Below, piece by piece: positions 21,268-29,269 of a stretch of 64,000 nucleotides of DNA (the first letter of the stretch is position 1; each line of letters starts with the position of its first letter). This DNA is from Pseudazoarcus pumilus. Lineage in GTDB: Bacteria; Pseudomonadota; Gammaproteobacteria; Burkholderiales; Rhodocyclaceae. The translations under genes and the position numbers were made by a program. The notes beneath the pieces are model-generated. The model searched no databases. It was given only the letters and a program-made list of their open reading frames with translations, and was not told where the DNA came from. The stretch lies in contig NZ_CP025682.1 of assembly GCF_002872475.1 (NCBI RefSeq), forward strand, positions 1,302,001 to 1,366,000, in the 5' to 3' direction.

Positions 21268-21890
21268 TCGGCGATTCCCTGGAAGTGCTGTGGACGTGGA
21301 CGCCGTTCCTGCTCGAGGGACTGTACTGGAACGTCGTCATCACCCTCCTCGCGACGATGCTCGGGACCTGCGTCGGCGGGGTACTGGCGGTGCTGCATCT
21401 GTCGCCGTCGCGCTTCATCGCGCGTGGCGTCGGCTTCGTCGTGTCGGTCTTTCGCAACGTGCCGAGTCTGGTGTTGCTGTTCTACGCCGCGACGCTGATT
21501 CCGAACCAGATCGACCTCGGTGGCACCATCGTCAATATCCCGGACTGGCTCAAGGCCTCGATCGCGCTGGCCGCCTCGCCCACCGGATTCACCGCGCTGA
21601 ACCTGCACACCTCCATCCTGTACTGGCGGCAGGGGCAGCGGCGCGCGGCGATGCTGTTCATTCCCAATTGGCTCGGTGGCCTGATGATCACGCTGCTCGC
21701 CTCGAGCACCGCGTCGCTGGTGGGTGTCAGCGAGCTGGTGGGGCAATGCAACACCGTGATCGCTGCGACGGGGACGACCTACCTCGTTCCGATTTATGTT
21801 TACGCCCTGTGCCTGTTCTTTGCCTTGTGCTATCCGCTGAGTCTCGCCCTGGGCGGGCTCAAGCGCCACATGGCTGCGAAGTACGCGTGA
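21264..21890 (+). CDS. ABC-type amino-acid permease subunit, divergent
   Basis: 208 residues with about five hydrophobic helices. The N-terminal part WTPFLLEGLYWNVVITLLAT and the FRNVPSLVLLFYAATLIP motif are typical of polar amino-acid permeases. The middle differs from the family: the EAA loop region reads HTSILYWRQGQRRAAMLFIP and lacks the EAA---G core. It is translationally coupled to the fusion permease upstream, and the two probably form a heterodimer. Without a neighbouring ATPase it may depend on the one at 24823-25578, or may not be ATP-driven. Confidence 0.72.
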   Translation: MIGDSLEVLWTWTPFLLEGLYWNVVITLLATMLGTCVGGVLAVLHLSPSRFIARGVGFVVSVFRNVPSLVLLFYAATLIPNQIDLGGTIVNIPDWLKASIALAASPTGFTALNLHTSILYWRQGQRRAAMLFIPNWLGGLMITLLASSTASLVGVSELVGQCNTVIAATGTTYLVPIYVYALCLFFALCYPLSLALGGLKRHMAAKYA

Positions 21891-21915
21891 GTGCCCACCT
21901 CTCAGGTGTTTGTCG

Positions 21916-23337
21916 ATGAAACGAACCAGCCCGAAGGTTGAAAAGTATTTCCTCAAGAGCGCCAAGGACGAGTTCCTCGCGTTGCTGCTGTTCTGCCGCC
22001 ACCAGTGGTACGTGGTGGTGGCGATCGTGCTGGCCGTGGGGCTGGCGTTGTACTACGTGTCGCCTTTTCCGCCGTCGACGATCCGTGTGGCCTCGGGCCA
22101 GCCCAACTCGACGCTGGAGAAGATCGCCGCACGTTACGGTGAATACTTCGATGCGCACGGTGTGCGTGTGGAGTTCTTCACCACGCGTGGCGCGGCCGAG
22201 AATCTACAGGCCTTGCGCGACGGCAAGGTAGACGTGGCCTTCTCGCAGGGCGGGCTGGCGCTCTCGCGCGACGAGTCCATCGTCTCGCTCGGCAGCATCG
22301 GCTACCAACCGCTGTGGTTCTTCTACCGCGGCGAGCGCTTCAAAGGGGAGGACTTCGTCGCCTTCCTTGAAGGGCGACGCATCTCCATCGCGCTGCCGGG
22401 CAGCGGTACGCGCCCGGTGGTCGATGCCTTGTTCGGCGTCCTGCCCGAGGTGGCTGTCAATCGCATGCGCAAGTACGAAATGCCGGCGGGCGAGAGCATC
22501 GACGCGCTGCTCGCCGGCGAGATCGACGGCATGTTCCTGCTCGCCGGCATCGAGTCGGGGAACGCCCAGCGTCTGCTGCGCCGTTCCGACGTGCGTCTGC
22601 TCGACTTTCCGGTGGCCGAGGCGCTCACGCGCCATCTGCAATACACCGAAGTGGTAACACTGCCGAAGGGGGCACTGGAGGTCACGCCGCCGCGCCCCGA
22701 GGCCGACGTGCACATGATTGCCACGACCACGACGATTCTTGCGCGCGAATCGTTGCACCCGGCGCTGCAGTATCTGTTCATGCGCGCGAGCACCGAGCTG
22801 TACCAGTCCGAAGAGGTGTTCTTCGAGCGCGCCGGCGGCTTTCCGGCCTTCACCGAGCGCCACATCCCGCGCAGCGAGGTGGCCCAGCGCTACAACACGC
22901 ACGGCCCACCGATGCTCGAAGACTATGCGCCGTACTGGGTGGCGAGCTTCTTCGACACGGCCTGGGTGGGCATTCTGGCGCTGATCGCGGTGCTCTATCC
23001 GCTGCTGCGCATGGTGCCCAGCTACCGCAAGACCATGTTCAACATCGGCGCGAGCTTCAAGTACGACCAGATCTTCACGTTGGCGCGCGAATCCGAGACG
23101 GTAGGCTCGCTGCGTGAGCTCGATGCGCTCGAACGCACCCATCGCCAGTTGACGCAGGAGGTCGAGGAAACCTGGGTGCCCAAGGGGTGCAACCAGTCGT
23201 ACTACTTTCTGGTGGGCTCGCTGGAGTTGGCGCGCGAGAGGCTGGATCTGGCGCGCTCACGTCTGGTGCCCGGCACGCCCGTGCCCGAACGCGGACGTTC
23301 GACGCAGGCACTGGGTGCAAAAACCGGTAGCATGTAG
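21916..23337 (+). CDS. Membrane-anchored TAXI-type solute-binding protein
   Basis: 473 residues. It has an N-terminal cytoplasmic stretch, one membrane helix (WYVVVAIVLAVGLALYYVSP, about residues 31-50), a periplasmic TAXI/NMT1-like binding domain (IRVASGQPNSTLEKIAARYG, LRDGKVDVAFSQGG, then ISIALPGSGTRPVVDAL), a second helix near residue 350 (VGILALIAVLYPLLRMV) and a cytoplasmic, partly coiled-coil tail of about 100 residues. TAXI proteins normally serve TRAP transporters, but no TRAP membrane subunit is nearby. It lies 25 bases after the divergent permease. It may be a binding or sensing subunit of this system. Confidence 0.72.
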   Translation: MKRTSPKVEKYFLKSAKDEFLALLLFCRHQWYVVVAIVLAVGLALYYVSPFPPSTIRVASGQPNSTLEKIAARYGEYFDAHGVRVEFFTTRGAAENLQALRDGKVDVAFSQGGLALSRDESIVSLGSIGYQPLWFFYRGERFKGEDFVAFLEGRRISIALPGSGTRPVVDALFGVLPEVAVNRMRKYEMPAGESIDALLAGEIDGMFLLAGIESGNAQRLLRRSDVRLLDFPVAEALTRHLQYTEVVTLPKGALEVTPPRPEADVHMIATTTTILARESLHPALQYLFMRASTELYQSEEVFFERAGGFPAFTERHIPRSEVAQRYNTHGPPMLEDYAPYWVASFFDTAWVGILALIAVLYPLLRMVPSYRKTMFNIGASFKYDQIFTLARESETVGSLRELDALERTHRQLTQEVEETWVPKGCNQSYYFLVGSLELARERLDLARSRLVPGTPVPERGRSTQALGAKTGSM

Positions 23338-23414
23338 CGCGCCGCATTCACCTGTTCCACGGCCCCAATCCCCAATCGGGCCGCTTCGTGTGTTTCTTCC
23401 TGAGGATCGCCATC

Positions 23415-24143
23415 ATGAAACGTTTCGCCGCACTGCTGTGTCTTCTGCTCGCTGCCGTGGGCGTCCACGCCGAAGTCATCAAGGTCGCCGTCTCGCCGGC
23501 CTCGCCGCCCAACCTGTACGAGGAGGGCGGCCAGACCAAGGGGCTGGACCTGGACATCTTCGAGGGCTATTGCAAGGCGCGCGGCTGCACGCTCGAGATC
23601 ACCGCTTACGACTGGCAGGGCATGCTCGGCGCGGTCGTCAGCAAGCAGGCCGACGTCGCCTTCTCGGGCATCTCGATCACCGAGCAGCGCCAGCGCGTGA
23701 TGGATTTCTCCAAGCCCTACATGGAGAACACCTGGAACCTGGTGAGCATGAAAGAGCGCGACATCGAGTTCATGAACGACCTCGACCAGCTCAAGAAGTA
23801 CTCCGTCGGCTATCCGCGCGGCATGGCCTATACCGATTTCATCAAGCGCGATCTCGAACCCAAGGGCGTGTATTCGCTCGACAAGGTCAAGCTCTATCCG
23901 ACCTACAACGAGGTGCTCTCCGACCTGCGCAACGGCAACCTCGACCTGGCCTTCCTCGACGGCACCGTGGCCTCGGTGTATCGCAAGACCATGCCGATCC
24001 AGGACGCCTACGTGTTCTCCGGCTTCGACCGCTTCGGTTTCGCCTTCCCCAAGGGCTCGGCGCTGCGCGCGGACTTCGACAAGTATCTGGACGAGCTGGG
24101 TGAAGAAGGGCTGCAGGCCATCATCGACAAGTGGATGAATTAA
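23415..24143 (+). CDS. Amino-acid ABC transporter substrate-binding protein
   Basis: 242 residues. A signal peptide (FAALLCLLLAAVGVHAE) precedes a family-3 periplasmic binding domain: VIKVAVSPASPPNLYEEGGQ, LDLDIFEGYCKARGC, VSKQADVAFSGISITEQRQR and MDFSKPYM. It captures a polar amino acid or related small amine for import by the permeases that follow. Substrate specificity cannot be read from sequence. A 77-base gap separates it from the TAXI gene, so a separate promoter is possible; I see no clear -35/-10 pair. Confidence 0.87.
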   Translation: MKRFAALLCLLLAAVGVHAEVIKVAVSPASPPNLYEEGGQTKGLDLDIFEGYCKARGCTLEITAYDWQGMLGAVVSKQADVAFSGISITEQRQRVMDFSKPYMENTWNLVSMKERDIEFMNDLDQLKKYSVGYPRGMAYTDFIKRDLEPKGVYSLDKVKLYPTYNEVLSDLRNGNLDLAFLDGTVASVYRKTMPIQDAYVFSGFDRFGFAFPKGSALRADFDKYLDELGEEGLQAIIDKWMN

Positions 24144-24165
24144 GCCAGTACGGCGGCGCAGTCCG

Positions 24166-24819
24166 ATGACCTTCCTCGACATCCTGAGCCTGCTCGCCGC
24201 CGGCGCCGGCTACACCGTTCTCGTCACCTTCTCGTGCATCGCCACCGGGCTCGTCGTCGGCCTCGCGGTGGCGATGGCGACGCGCTTGCACATCGGTGCG
24301 CTGGATGTCGTGCTGTCGGTGTTTACCTACGTTTTTCGCGGCATTCCGGTGCTGGTCCTGCTGTTCATCGTGTTCTTCGGTCTGCCGGCATTCGGGATGA
24401 GCGTTCCCCCGCTGGTGTCGATGATGCTCAGCCTCGGCCTGATCGCCGGCGCCTATCTGGCGGAAGTCTTTCGCGGCGCGCTCGAGTCGGTCGACGCCAA
24501 CGAGATCGTCGCGGCCGAGGCCATGGGCATGAGTCGCTGGCAGATCCTGGTTTCCATCGAACTGCCGCAGATGCTGCGCTTCGCGGTGCCGGGCATGATC
24601 AACGAGTTCACGACGGTGCTCAAATACTCGCCGTTCGCCTACACGGTGGGCATTCCCGAGATCATGAAACACGCCATGGTGCTGGCCTCGACCACGCTGC
24701 GCGGGGTCGAGATCTATTTCGCCATCGGCCTGCTGTACTTCGCCATCTACAAGCTGATGCTCGCCGGCGTGCGTGCGATCGAGCGCCATTACGCCATCCC
24801 CGGCTTTCACCGTGACTGA
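24166..24819 (+). CDS. Amino-acid ABC transporter permease
   Basis: 217 residues, typical of HisQ/GlnP-type subunits with about five helices. It has an intact EAA loop (AAEAMGMSRWQILVSIELPQ), the contact point for the ATPase. It pairs with the permease at 25578-26252. Confidence 0.9.
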   Translation: MTFLDILSLLAAGAGYTVLVTFSCIATGLVVGLAVAMATRLHIGALDVVLSVFTYVFRGIPVLVLLFIVFFGLPAFGMSVPPLVSMMLSLGLIAGAYLAEVFRGALESVDANEIVAAEAMGMSRWQILVSIELPQMLRFAVPGMINEFTTVLKYSPFAYTVGIPEIMKHAMVLASTTLRGVEIYFAIGLLYFAIYKLMLAGVRAIERHYAIPGFHRD

Positions 24820-24822
24820 AGC

Positions 24823-25578
24823 ATGACGCAAACCTCCGAAAACTCCGTGCTGCTCGAGGTGCGCGGGCTGATCAAGCGTTTCGACGACAAGCCGGTGCTC
24901 AACGGCGTGGACCTCGTGCTGCCGGAAGGGCAGATCAAGATGGTGATGGGCCCGTCGGGTTGCGGCAAATCGACCCTGCTGCGTTGCATCAACCGCCTCA
25001 TCGACCCCTGCGCCGGACAGGTCATCTTCCGTGGCGAGGATGTCACGCGCGCCGATACCGATGTGCGTCTGTTGCGCCAGCGCATCGGCTTCGTGTTCCA
25101 GCATTTCGCGCTGTATCGCCATCTGTCCGCACTCGACAACGTCACGCTGGGCCTGCGCAAGCTGCGTGGCATGAGCCGTGCCGACGCCGTCGACAAGGCC
25201 ATGGCGGAACTGGCGCGCATGAACATGGCCGAGCATGCCGCCAAGTACCCGTCGCAACTGTCGGGTGGGCAGAAACAGCGCGTCGCGATCGCGCGCGCAC
25301 TGGCGATGGACCCGGCGGTGCTGTTCTTCGACGAGCCGACCTCGGCGCTGGATCCGCTGATGTCGCGCGAGATCGTTGGCGTCATCGACCAGTTGTGCGC
25401 CGACAACGTGACCATGCTGTGCGTCACCCACGACGTCGATCTGGCTCGCGCCATCGAAGGTAACGTGGTTTTCCTCGACGAGGGCATGGTGCGTGCCGAA
25501 GGCGGCGCGAACGCGCTCTTCGAGGATCACGACGACCCGCGCATCCGCGCCTTCTTTTCGCGTGACAGGCGGTCCTGA
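24823..25578 (+). CDS. Amino-acid ABC transporter ATP-binding protein
   Basis: 251 residues, complete nucleotide-binding domain. Walker A GPSGCGKST (43-51), Q-loop FVFQHFALYRH, signature LSGGQ (146-150), Walker B VLFFDEPTSALDP and the switch His in CVTHDVDLA. It is the only ABC ATPase in the 19-26.5 kb operon. It sits between the two EAA-containing permease genes and overlaps the second by one base (TGATG). Confidence 0.95.
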   Translation: MTQTSENSVLLEVRGLIKRFDDKPVLNGVDLVLPEGQIKMVMGPSGCGKSTLLRCINRLIDPCAGQVIFRGEDVTRADTDVRLLRQRIGFVFQHFALYRHLSALDNVTLGLRKLRGMSRADAVDKAMAELARMNMAEHAAKYPSQLSGGQKQRVAIARALAMDPAVLFFDEPTSALDPLMSREIVGVIDQLCADNVTMLCVTHDVDLARAIEGNVVFLDEGMVRAEGGANALFEDHDDPRIRAFFSRDRRS

Positions 25579-26252
25579 TGGGCGACTGGTCCTTCTTCAT
25601 CGCCGAGGTGCTCGATTACTGGCCGCAGATTCTCGATGGCCTGGGCAATACCTTGCTGCTGGCCGGCACGATCACGGTCACCGGCATGCTGTGGGGCATC
25701 GTGGTGTTCCACTTCGCGCTCAGCGAACGCCGCCTGGTGCGTCGTGTCACCAACGGCTACATCTCGTTCTTCATCGGCACGCCGCTGATCGTGCTGCTGT
25801 TCCTGATGTACTACGGTCTGCCCCAATGGGGCGTGAGGATGTCGCCGTTCACGGTCGCGGTGATCGGCTTCACGATGAACGTGGCCGCCTACAATGCGCG
25901 CTACCTGATGACGGCCTACAACGGGCTGGATCAGGCCGAGCTCGAAGCCGCCCGCGCGCAGGGCTTTTCCGGCCTGCAGGTGTTCCGCCTCATTACCCTG
26001 CCGCAGGCGCTGCGCCTGGCCATTCCGGGGCTCACCAACCAGGCCATCCTCAATCTCAAGGACAGTTCGGTGGCCTTTCTGATCCAGTACACCGAGTTCT
26101 TCGCCCAGGTGCAGGAACTGGCCACGCGCAGTTTCGAGTATTTCAAGGCCTACCTGGCCGCTGGCCTGGTGTACCTGCTCATGGTCTCGGTGATCGTGCT
26201 CTTCGCGCGCTGGCTGGAACGGCGCTACATGCTGCCCGGCGTGCGCCGATGA
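25578..26252 (+). CDS. Amino-acid ABC transporter permease
   Basis: 224 residues, polar amino-acid permease family. Five or so helices and an intact EAA loop (ELEAARAQGFSGLQVFRLIT). It is translationally coupled to the ATPase gene. Together with 23415-25578 it forms a complete binding protein-permease-ATPase-permease importer. Confidence 0.9.
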   Translation: MGDWSFFIAEVLDYWPQILDGLGNTLLLAGTITVTGMLWGIVVFHFALSERRLVRRVTNGYISFFIGTPLIVLLFLMYYGLPQWGVRMSPFTVAVIGFTMNVAAYNARYLMTAYNGLDQAELEAARAQGFSGLQVFRLITLPQALRLAIPGLTNQAILNLKDSSVAFLIQYTEFFAQVQELATRSFEYFKAYLAAGLVYLLMVSVIVLFARWLERRYMLPGVRR

Positions 26253-26268
26253 ATGGAGAAATCCCGCG

Positions 26269-26478
26269 ATGTCGATGACCTACGAGGAACATCTGGACGA
26301 AGTCACCACCCTGATCACCGAAAAGTACGACGTCAGCGACGAAGATGCCATCGCGATGGTGATGTGCGCGCAGGCCGATGAGTTCTTCTGCGGGCACGAC
26401 GAAGATCCGTCCCTGCGCACGCTGGAGCGTGCGCATGCCGACGCGCGCACGGTGTTTGGGAAGTACGGCAAGGTCTGA
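26269..26478 (+). CDS. Small acidic protein of unknown function
   Basis: 69 residues, acidic and probably helical and cytosolic: MTYEEHLDEVTTLITEKYDV, then DEDAIAMVMCAQADEFFCGH. No signal peptide or membrane segment. Two Cys lie nine residues apart. GGAG is about 10 bases upstream, and the gene begins 16 bases after the last permease, so it is probably the last gene of the transport operon. I do not recognise the family; a regulatory or accessory role is only a guess. Confidence 0.7.
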   Translation: MSMTYEEHLDEVTTLITEKYDVSDEDAIAMVMCAQADEFFCGHDEDPSLRTLERAHADARTVFGKYGKV

Positions 26479-26494
26479 ACGGGGTTCCGCGCCC

Positions 26495-27094
26495 TCAGGC
26501 GGGCGTGAGCCGAGCCAGTTGCCTATCGTGCAGGCCCGAGAGCAGCACTTGCGCCGTGACCGCGCCGCACAGCGCGAGGAACATGTCCCATTGCGCGTCC
26601 CAGACGTCTCCCTGCGTGCCGAGAAACGCCACCGAGCCGTCCGCCCACCAGACCGCCGCCTGCCATTCGATGATCTCGTAGGCTGCACTGATACCCAGGC
26701 AGGACAGCGTGACGACGACGAACAGCCATTTGCCGGCACGCAGCGGCGAGGTGCGCAGCAGCAGTTCGCGCGCGACGATGGCCGGTGTGGCGCCCTGGAA
26801 GAAGTGGCCGATACGGTCGTAGGGATTGCGCGCCAGGTCGAACCAGTCCTGCAGCGCGAAGCCCAGCGGTACGCGCGCATAGGTGTAGGTGCCGCCGAGG
26901 ATCAGGATCAACGCGAAGAGCGCGATCATCACATAGGTGACAGCAGTCAGTGGAAAGCGGTGCGCCGTGAGCACCAGCAACGGCAAGACCACCAGTACGG
27001 GGAAGACCTCGGCGAACCAGATGGCGCGATCGTGGGGCGCGATGGCCGACGCGGCCAGCGCGGCGAGCACGATGACGAGCAGGGCGATGCGCAT
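26495..27094 (-). CDS. YjdF/DUF2238 family integral membrane protein
   Basis: 199 residues with about six hydrophobic helices. The family signature GGTYTYARVPLG, NPYDRIGHFFQGATPAIVAR, and SAAYEIIEWQAAVWWAD is complete. Its function is not established. ATG at 27094 is chosen because GGAGGC stands just upstream; the frame extends to a TTG further out. A perfect minus-strand TATAAT (plus-strand ATTATA, 27127-27132) lies upstream, without a good -35. It converges with the transport operon, with stops 16 bases apart. Confidence 0.82.
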   Translation of the reverse strand: MRIALLVIVLAALAASAIAPHDRAIWFAEVFPVLVVLPLLVLTAHRFPLTAVTYVMIALFALILILGGTYTYARVPLGFALQDWFDLARNPYDRIGHFFQGATPAIVARELLLRTSPLRAGKWLFVVVTLSCLGISAAYEIIEWQAAVWWADGSVAFLGTQGDVWDAQWDMFLALCGAVTAQVLLSGLHDRQLARLTPA

Positions 27095-27126
27095 GACGCC
27101 TCCGATGCCGGACTTATGCAATCGCG

Positions 27127-27132
27127 ATTATA
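27127..27132 (-). promoter_or_regulatory. -10 box for the DUF2238 gene
   Basis: TATAAT on the minus strand, 33 bases before the ATG. No convincing -35 hexamer is at the right distance in this very GC-rich stretch. Confidence 0.4.
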
Positions 27133-27244
27133 GCGCCGGCGCGGCGGCGGCTCGGCCTGGCCGCTGCGCGCCGCCCCGTGTAGCATCGGCCGTCCCGGGC
27201 CGCCTTGCGGCGACCGTTCGCCCACCGATGGAGCCTGTCCGCCG

Positions 27245-29104
27245 ATGTCCCGTGTCACCGCCTGCGTACTCTTCACCAGTCTGTTGTCCTGTATTCCCGT
27301 GTCCGCGTCCGAAGCGGCCGACCCGTCTGGCGAGGGCGCCGGCCGGCTGGTGCTGGGGCTGGACCGTATCGCGCGCGAATACCGCGAGTTCCAGGCCACG
27401 CCGGAGGCCGGCGAGGACACGCGCTTTCGCAGTCAGAGCGTGCCGGGCATGGTCGGCGATTGGGCTTTCGTCGATGCGGTCGCCCGCGCAAAGGATCCTT
27501 CGGCGCTGATCGCCGACCTGGAGGTGATCGGTGCCGAGATCGTCGCCGTGTCGGGTCGTAACGTGTCGATCCGCATTCCGCTGGCCGCGCTCGACGAACT
27601 CGCGGTGTTGGAGACGCTGCTTTCGGCGCGCCCGGTGCTGGCCCGGCGCAACGTCGGCGCCGTGACCAGTCAGGGGGACGTGGCGCAGCGTTCGGACGTG
27701 GCGCGTTTCGACTTCGGCGTGGATGGGGCGGGCTCCGCCGTCGGCGTGCTCTCCGACAGTTTCGACTGCCTGGGCGGATATGCGGCCGACGTGGCCGGCG
27801 GCGACCTGCCGCCCGATGTCGTCGTGATCGACGACTATGACCTGGACAACTGCTCGGACGAAGGGCGTGCGATGGCACAGATCGTCCACGACGTGGCTCC
27901 CGGTGCGCGGCTGCTGTTCCACACCGCGTTCAAGGGCGAGGCGGCCTTTGCCCAGGGGGTACGGGCGCTGGCGCGGGCCGGCGCGACGGTGATCGTCGAT
28001 GACGTGGGCTACTTCGCCGCTCCGATGTTCCAGGACGGGTTGGTCGCGCAAGCGGTCGATGAGGTGGTCGCGCAGGGCGTGGCCTACTTCTCCTCGTCGG
28101 GCAACAGCGGGCGCAATGCCTATCGCTCGCGATTTCGCGACGCCGGCGTGATCGGGTCGCTGGGCGGCATGCTGCACGACTTCGATCCAGGACCGGGCGT
28201 CGACACCATGCTCGAACTCGACGCGCACCGCGCGGGGACCATGATCCTGCACTGGAGCGAGCCGTACTTGTCGGTCAGCGGTGCGCCCGGAACGCGCTCC
28301 GACCTGGACGTATGCCTGTGGTCGGCGCCTGTGCCGAGCGAGGAAGCGGTGATCAGTTGTGGCGACGACGCGAACATCGCCGGTCCCGACGGTGGTAGCG
28401 GCGACCCGGTGGAACTGGCAGCCACCTTTGGCGAAGGGCGCCTGTGGGTGTCGATCGAACGCCGCGAGGGCGAGGCGCCGCGATGGGTCTCGCTTTCGCC
28501 GACCTTCGATGCGGATTTCGTCGACGCCTACGAAGGCGTGCACGCACCCACCAGCTACGGCCATCCGAATGCCGCCGGCGCGAACGCGGTCGGCGCCTCG
28601 GCCTACTTCATGTCGCCGGCCTTTGGCCTGGATCGCCCCTTGCTCAATGGTTTTTCCTCGGCGGGCGGCATCCCGATCCTGTTCGACATCGACGGGCGTC
28701 CGATCTTCGAATTGCGCCGCAAGCCCGAATTCACTGCGCCCGATGGTGCCAACACCACCTTCTTCGTCGAGGGCCGCGACATCGAGCCCGATGGCTGGCC
28801 CAATTTCTACGGCACTTCGGCCGCCGCGCCGCACGCAGCCGGGGTCGCTGCGCTGATGCGCGCGCGCAATCCCTTCCTGTCGCCGGCGGCGATCACGGCG
28901 CTGCTGCAGGTCACGGCCGTCGACATTCTCGAGCGCAGCGACGGCGTCGCGGTCGACGACGCGCGCAGTTTCATCGGCGCGGGCTTCGACTTCGACAGCG
29001 GGGCCGGGCTGATCGATGCGCTTGCGGCGGTCGCGGCGGTGCAGCCCGGCTGGGGCTGGCGCCGTCCATTCACATCGCCGTGGTTTCTGCCGCGTTTGCG
29101 CTGA
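27245..29104 (+). CDS. Secreted S8/S53-like serine peptidase
   Basis: 619 residues. Signal peptide (about 1-22), a propeptide-like region (about 30-160), then a subtilase-fold domain. The Asp motif is VGVLSDSFDC (Asp171 or Asp174). The usual HGT histidine position instead reads DEGRAMAQIVHDVAPGA with Glu206. The Asn motif is FSSSGNSG (Asn287), and the catalytic Ser525 is in YGTSAAAPHAAGVAALM. The Glu-for-His change resembles the S53-like group within the S8/S53 superfamily. Residues 300-450 form an inserted beta-rich domain that may be a jelly-roll. It is probably exported, with no clear anchor or sorting signal. It stands alone with its own upstream region. Confidence 0.78.
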   Translation: MSRVTACVLFTSLLSCIPVSASEAADPSGEGAGRLVLGLDRIAREYREFQATPEAGEDTRFRSQSVPGMVGDWAFVDAVARAKDPSALIADLEVIGAEIVAVSGRNVSIRIPLAALDELAVLETLLSARPVLARRNVGAVTSQGDVAQRSDVARFDFGVDGAGSAVGVLSDSFDCLGGYAADVAGGDLPPDVVVIDDYDLDNCSDEGRAMAQIVHDVAPGARLLFHTAFKGEAAFAQGVRALARAGATVIVDDVGYFAAPMFQDGLVAQAVDEVVAQGVAYFSSSGNSGRNAYRSRFRDAGVIGSLGGMLHDFDPGPGVDTMLELDAHRAGTMILHWSEPYLSVSGAPGTRSDLDVCLWSAPVPSEEAVISCGDDANIAGPDGGSGDPVELAATFGEGRLWVSIERREGEAPRWVSLSPTFDADFVDAYEGVHAPTSYGHPNAAGANAVGASAYFMSPAFGLDRPLLNGFSSAGGIPILFDIDGRPIFELRRKPEFTAPDGANTTFFVEGRDIEPDGWPNFYGTSAAAPHAAGVAALMRARNPFLSPAAITALLQVTAVDILERSDGVAVDDARSFIGAGFDFDSGAGLIDALAAVAAVQPGWGWRRPFTSPWFLPRLR

Positions 29105-29116
29105 GGCTCGATGCGA

Positions 29117-29141
29117 CGACGCCGGCGCAAGGCCGGCGTCG
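29117..29141. terminator. Perfect hairpin between converging peptidase and tRNA-Thr genes
   Basis: A 10-bp perfect stem CGACGCCGGC/GCCGGCGTCG with a GCAAG loop, 12 bases after the peptidase stop and 8 bases from the tRNA-Thr 3' end. There is no T tract on either side, so it could terminate or merely stabilise the converging transcripts. Confidence 0.5.
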
Positions 29142-29149
29142 AGGAGAAA

Positions 29150-29225
29150 TGGTGCCGCTTGTCGGATTCGAACTGACGACCTACCGCTTACAAGGCGGTT
29201 GCTCTACCAACTGAGCTAAAGCGGC
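29150..29225 (-). tRNA. tRNA-Thr (TGT anticodon)
   Basis: 76 bases with encoded CCA, minus strand. Acceptor GCCGCTT pairs with AAGCGGC. The anticodon stem ACCGC/GCGGT encloses CTTGTAA, anticodon TGT (reads ACA). The T-loop TTCGAAT is present. A minus-strand TATAAT (29235-29240) lies 9 bases upstream. Confidence 0.97.
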
Positions 29226-29234
29226 GCGGGGCGG

Positions 29235-29240
29235 ATTATA
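29235..29240 (-). promoter_or_regulatory. -10 box of tRNA-Thr
   Basis: Perfect TATAAT on the minus strand in the 44-base gap between the fumarase stop and the tRNA. The -35 region is poor. Confidence 0.5.
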
Positions 29241-29269
29241 GCGCAAGGCTTCGCGCCTGCCCGTACGGC

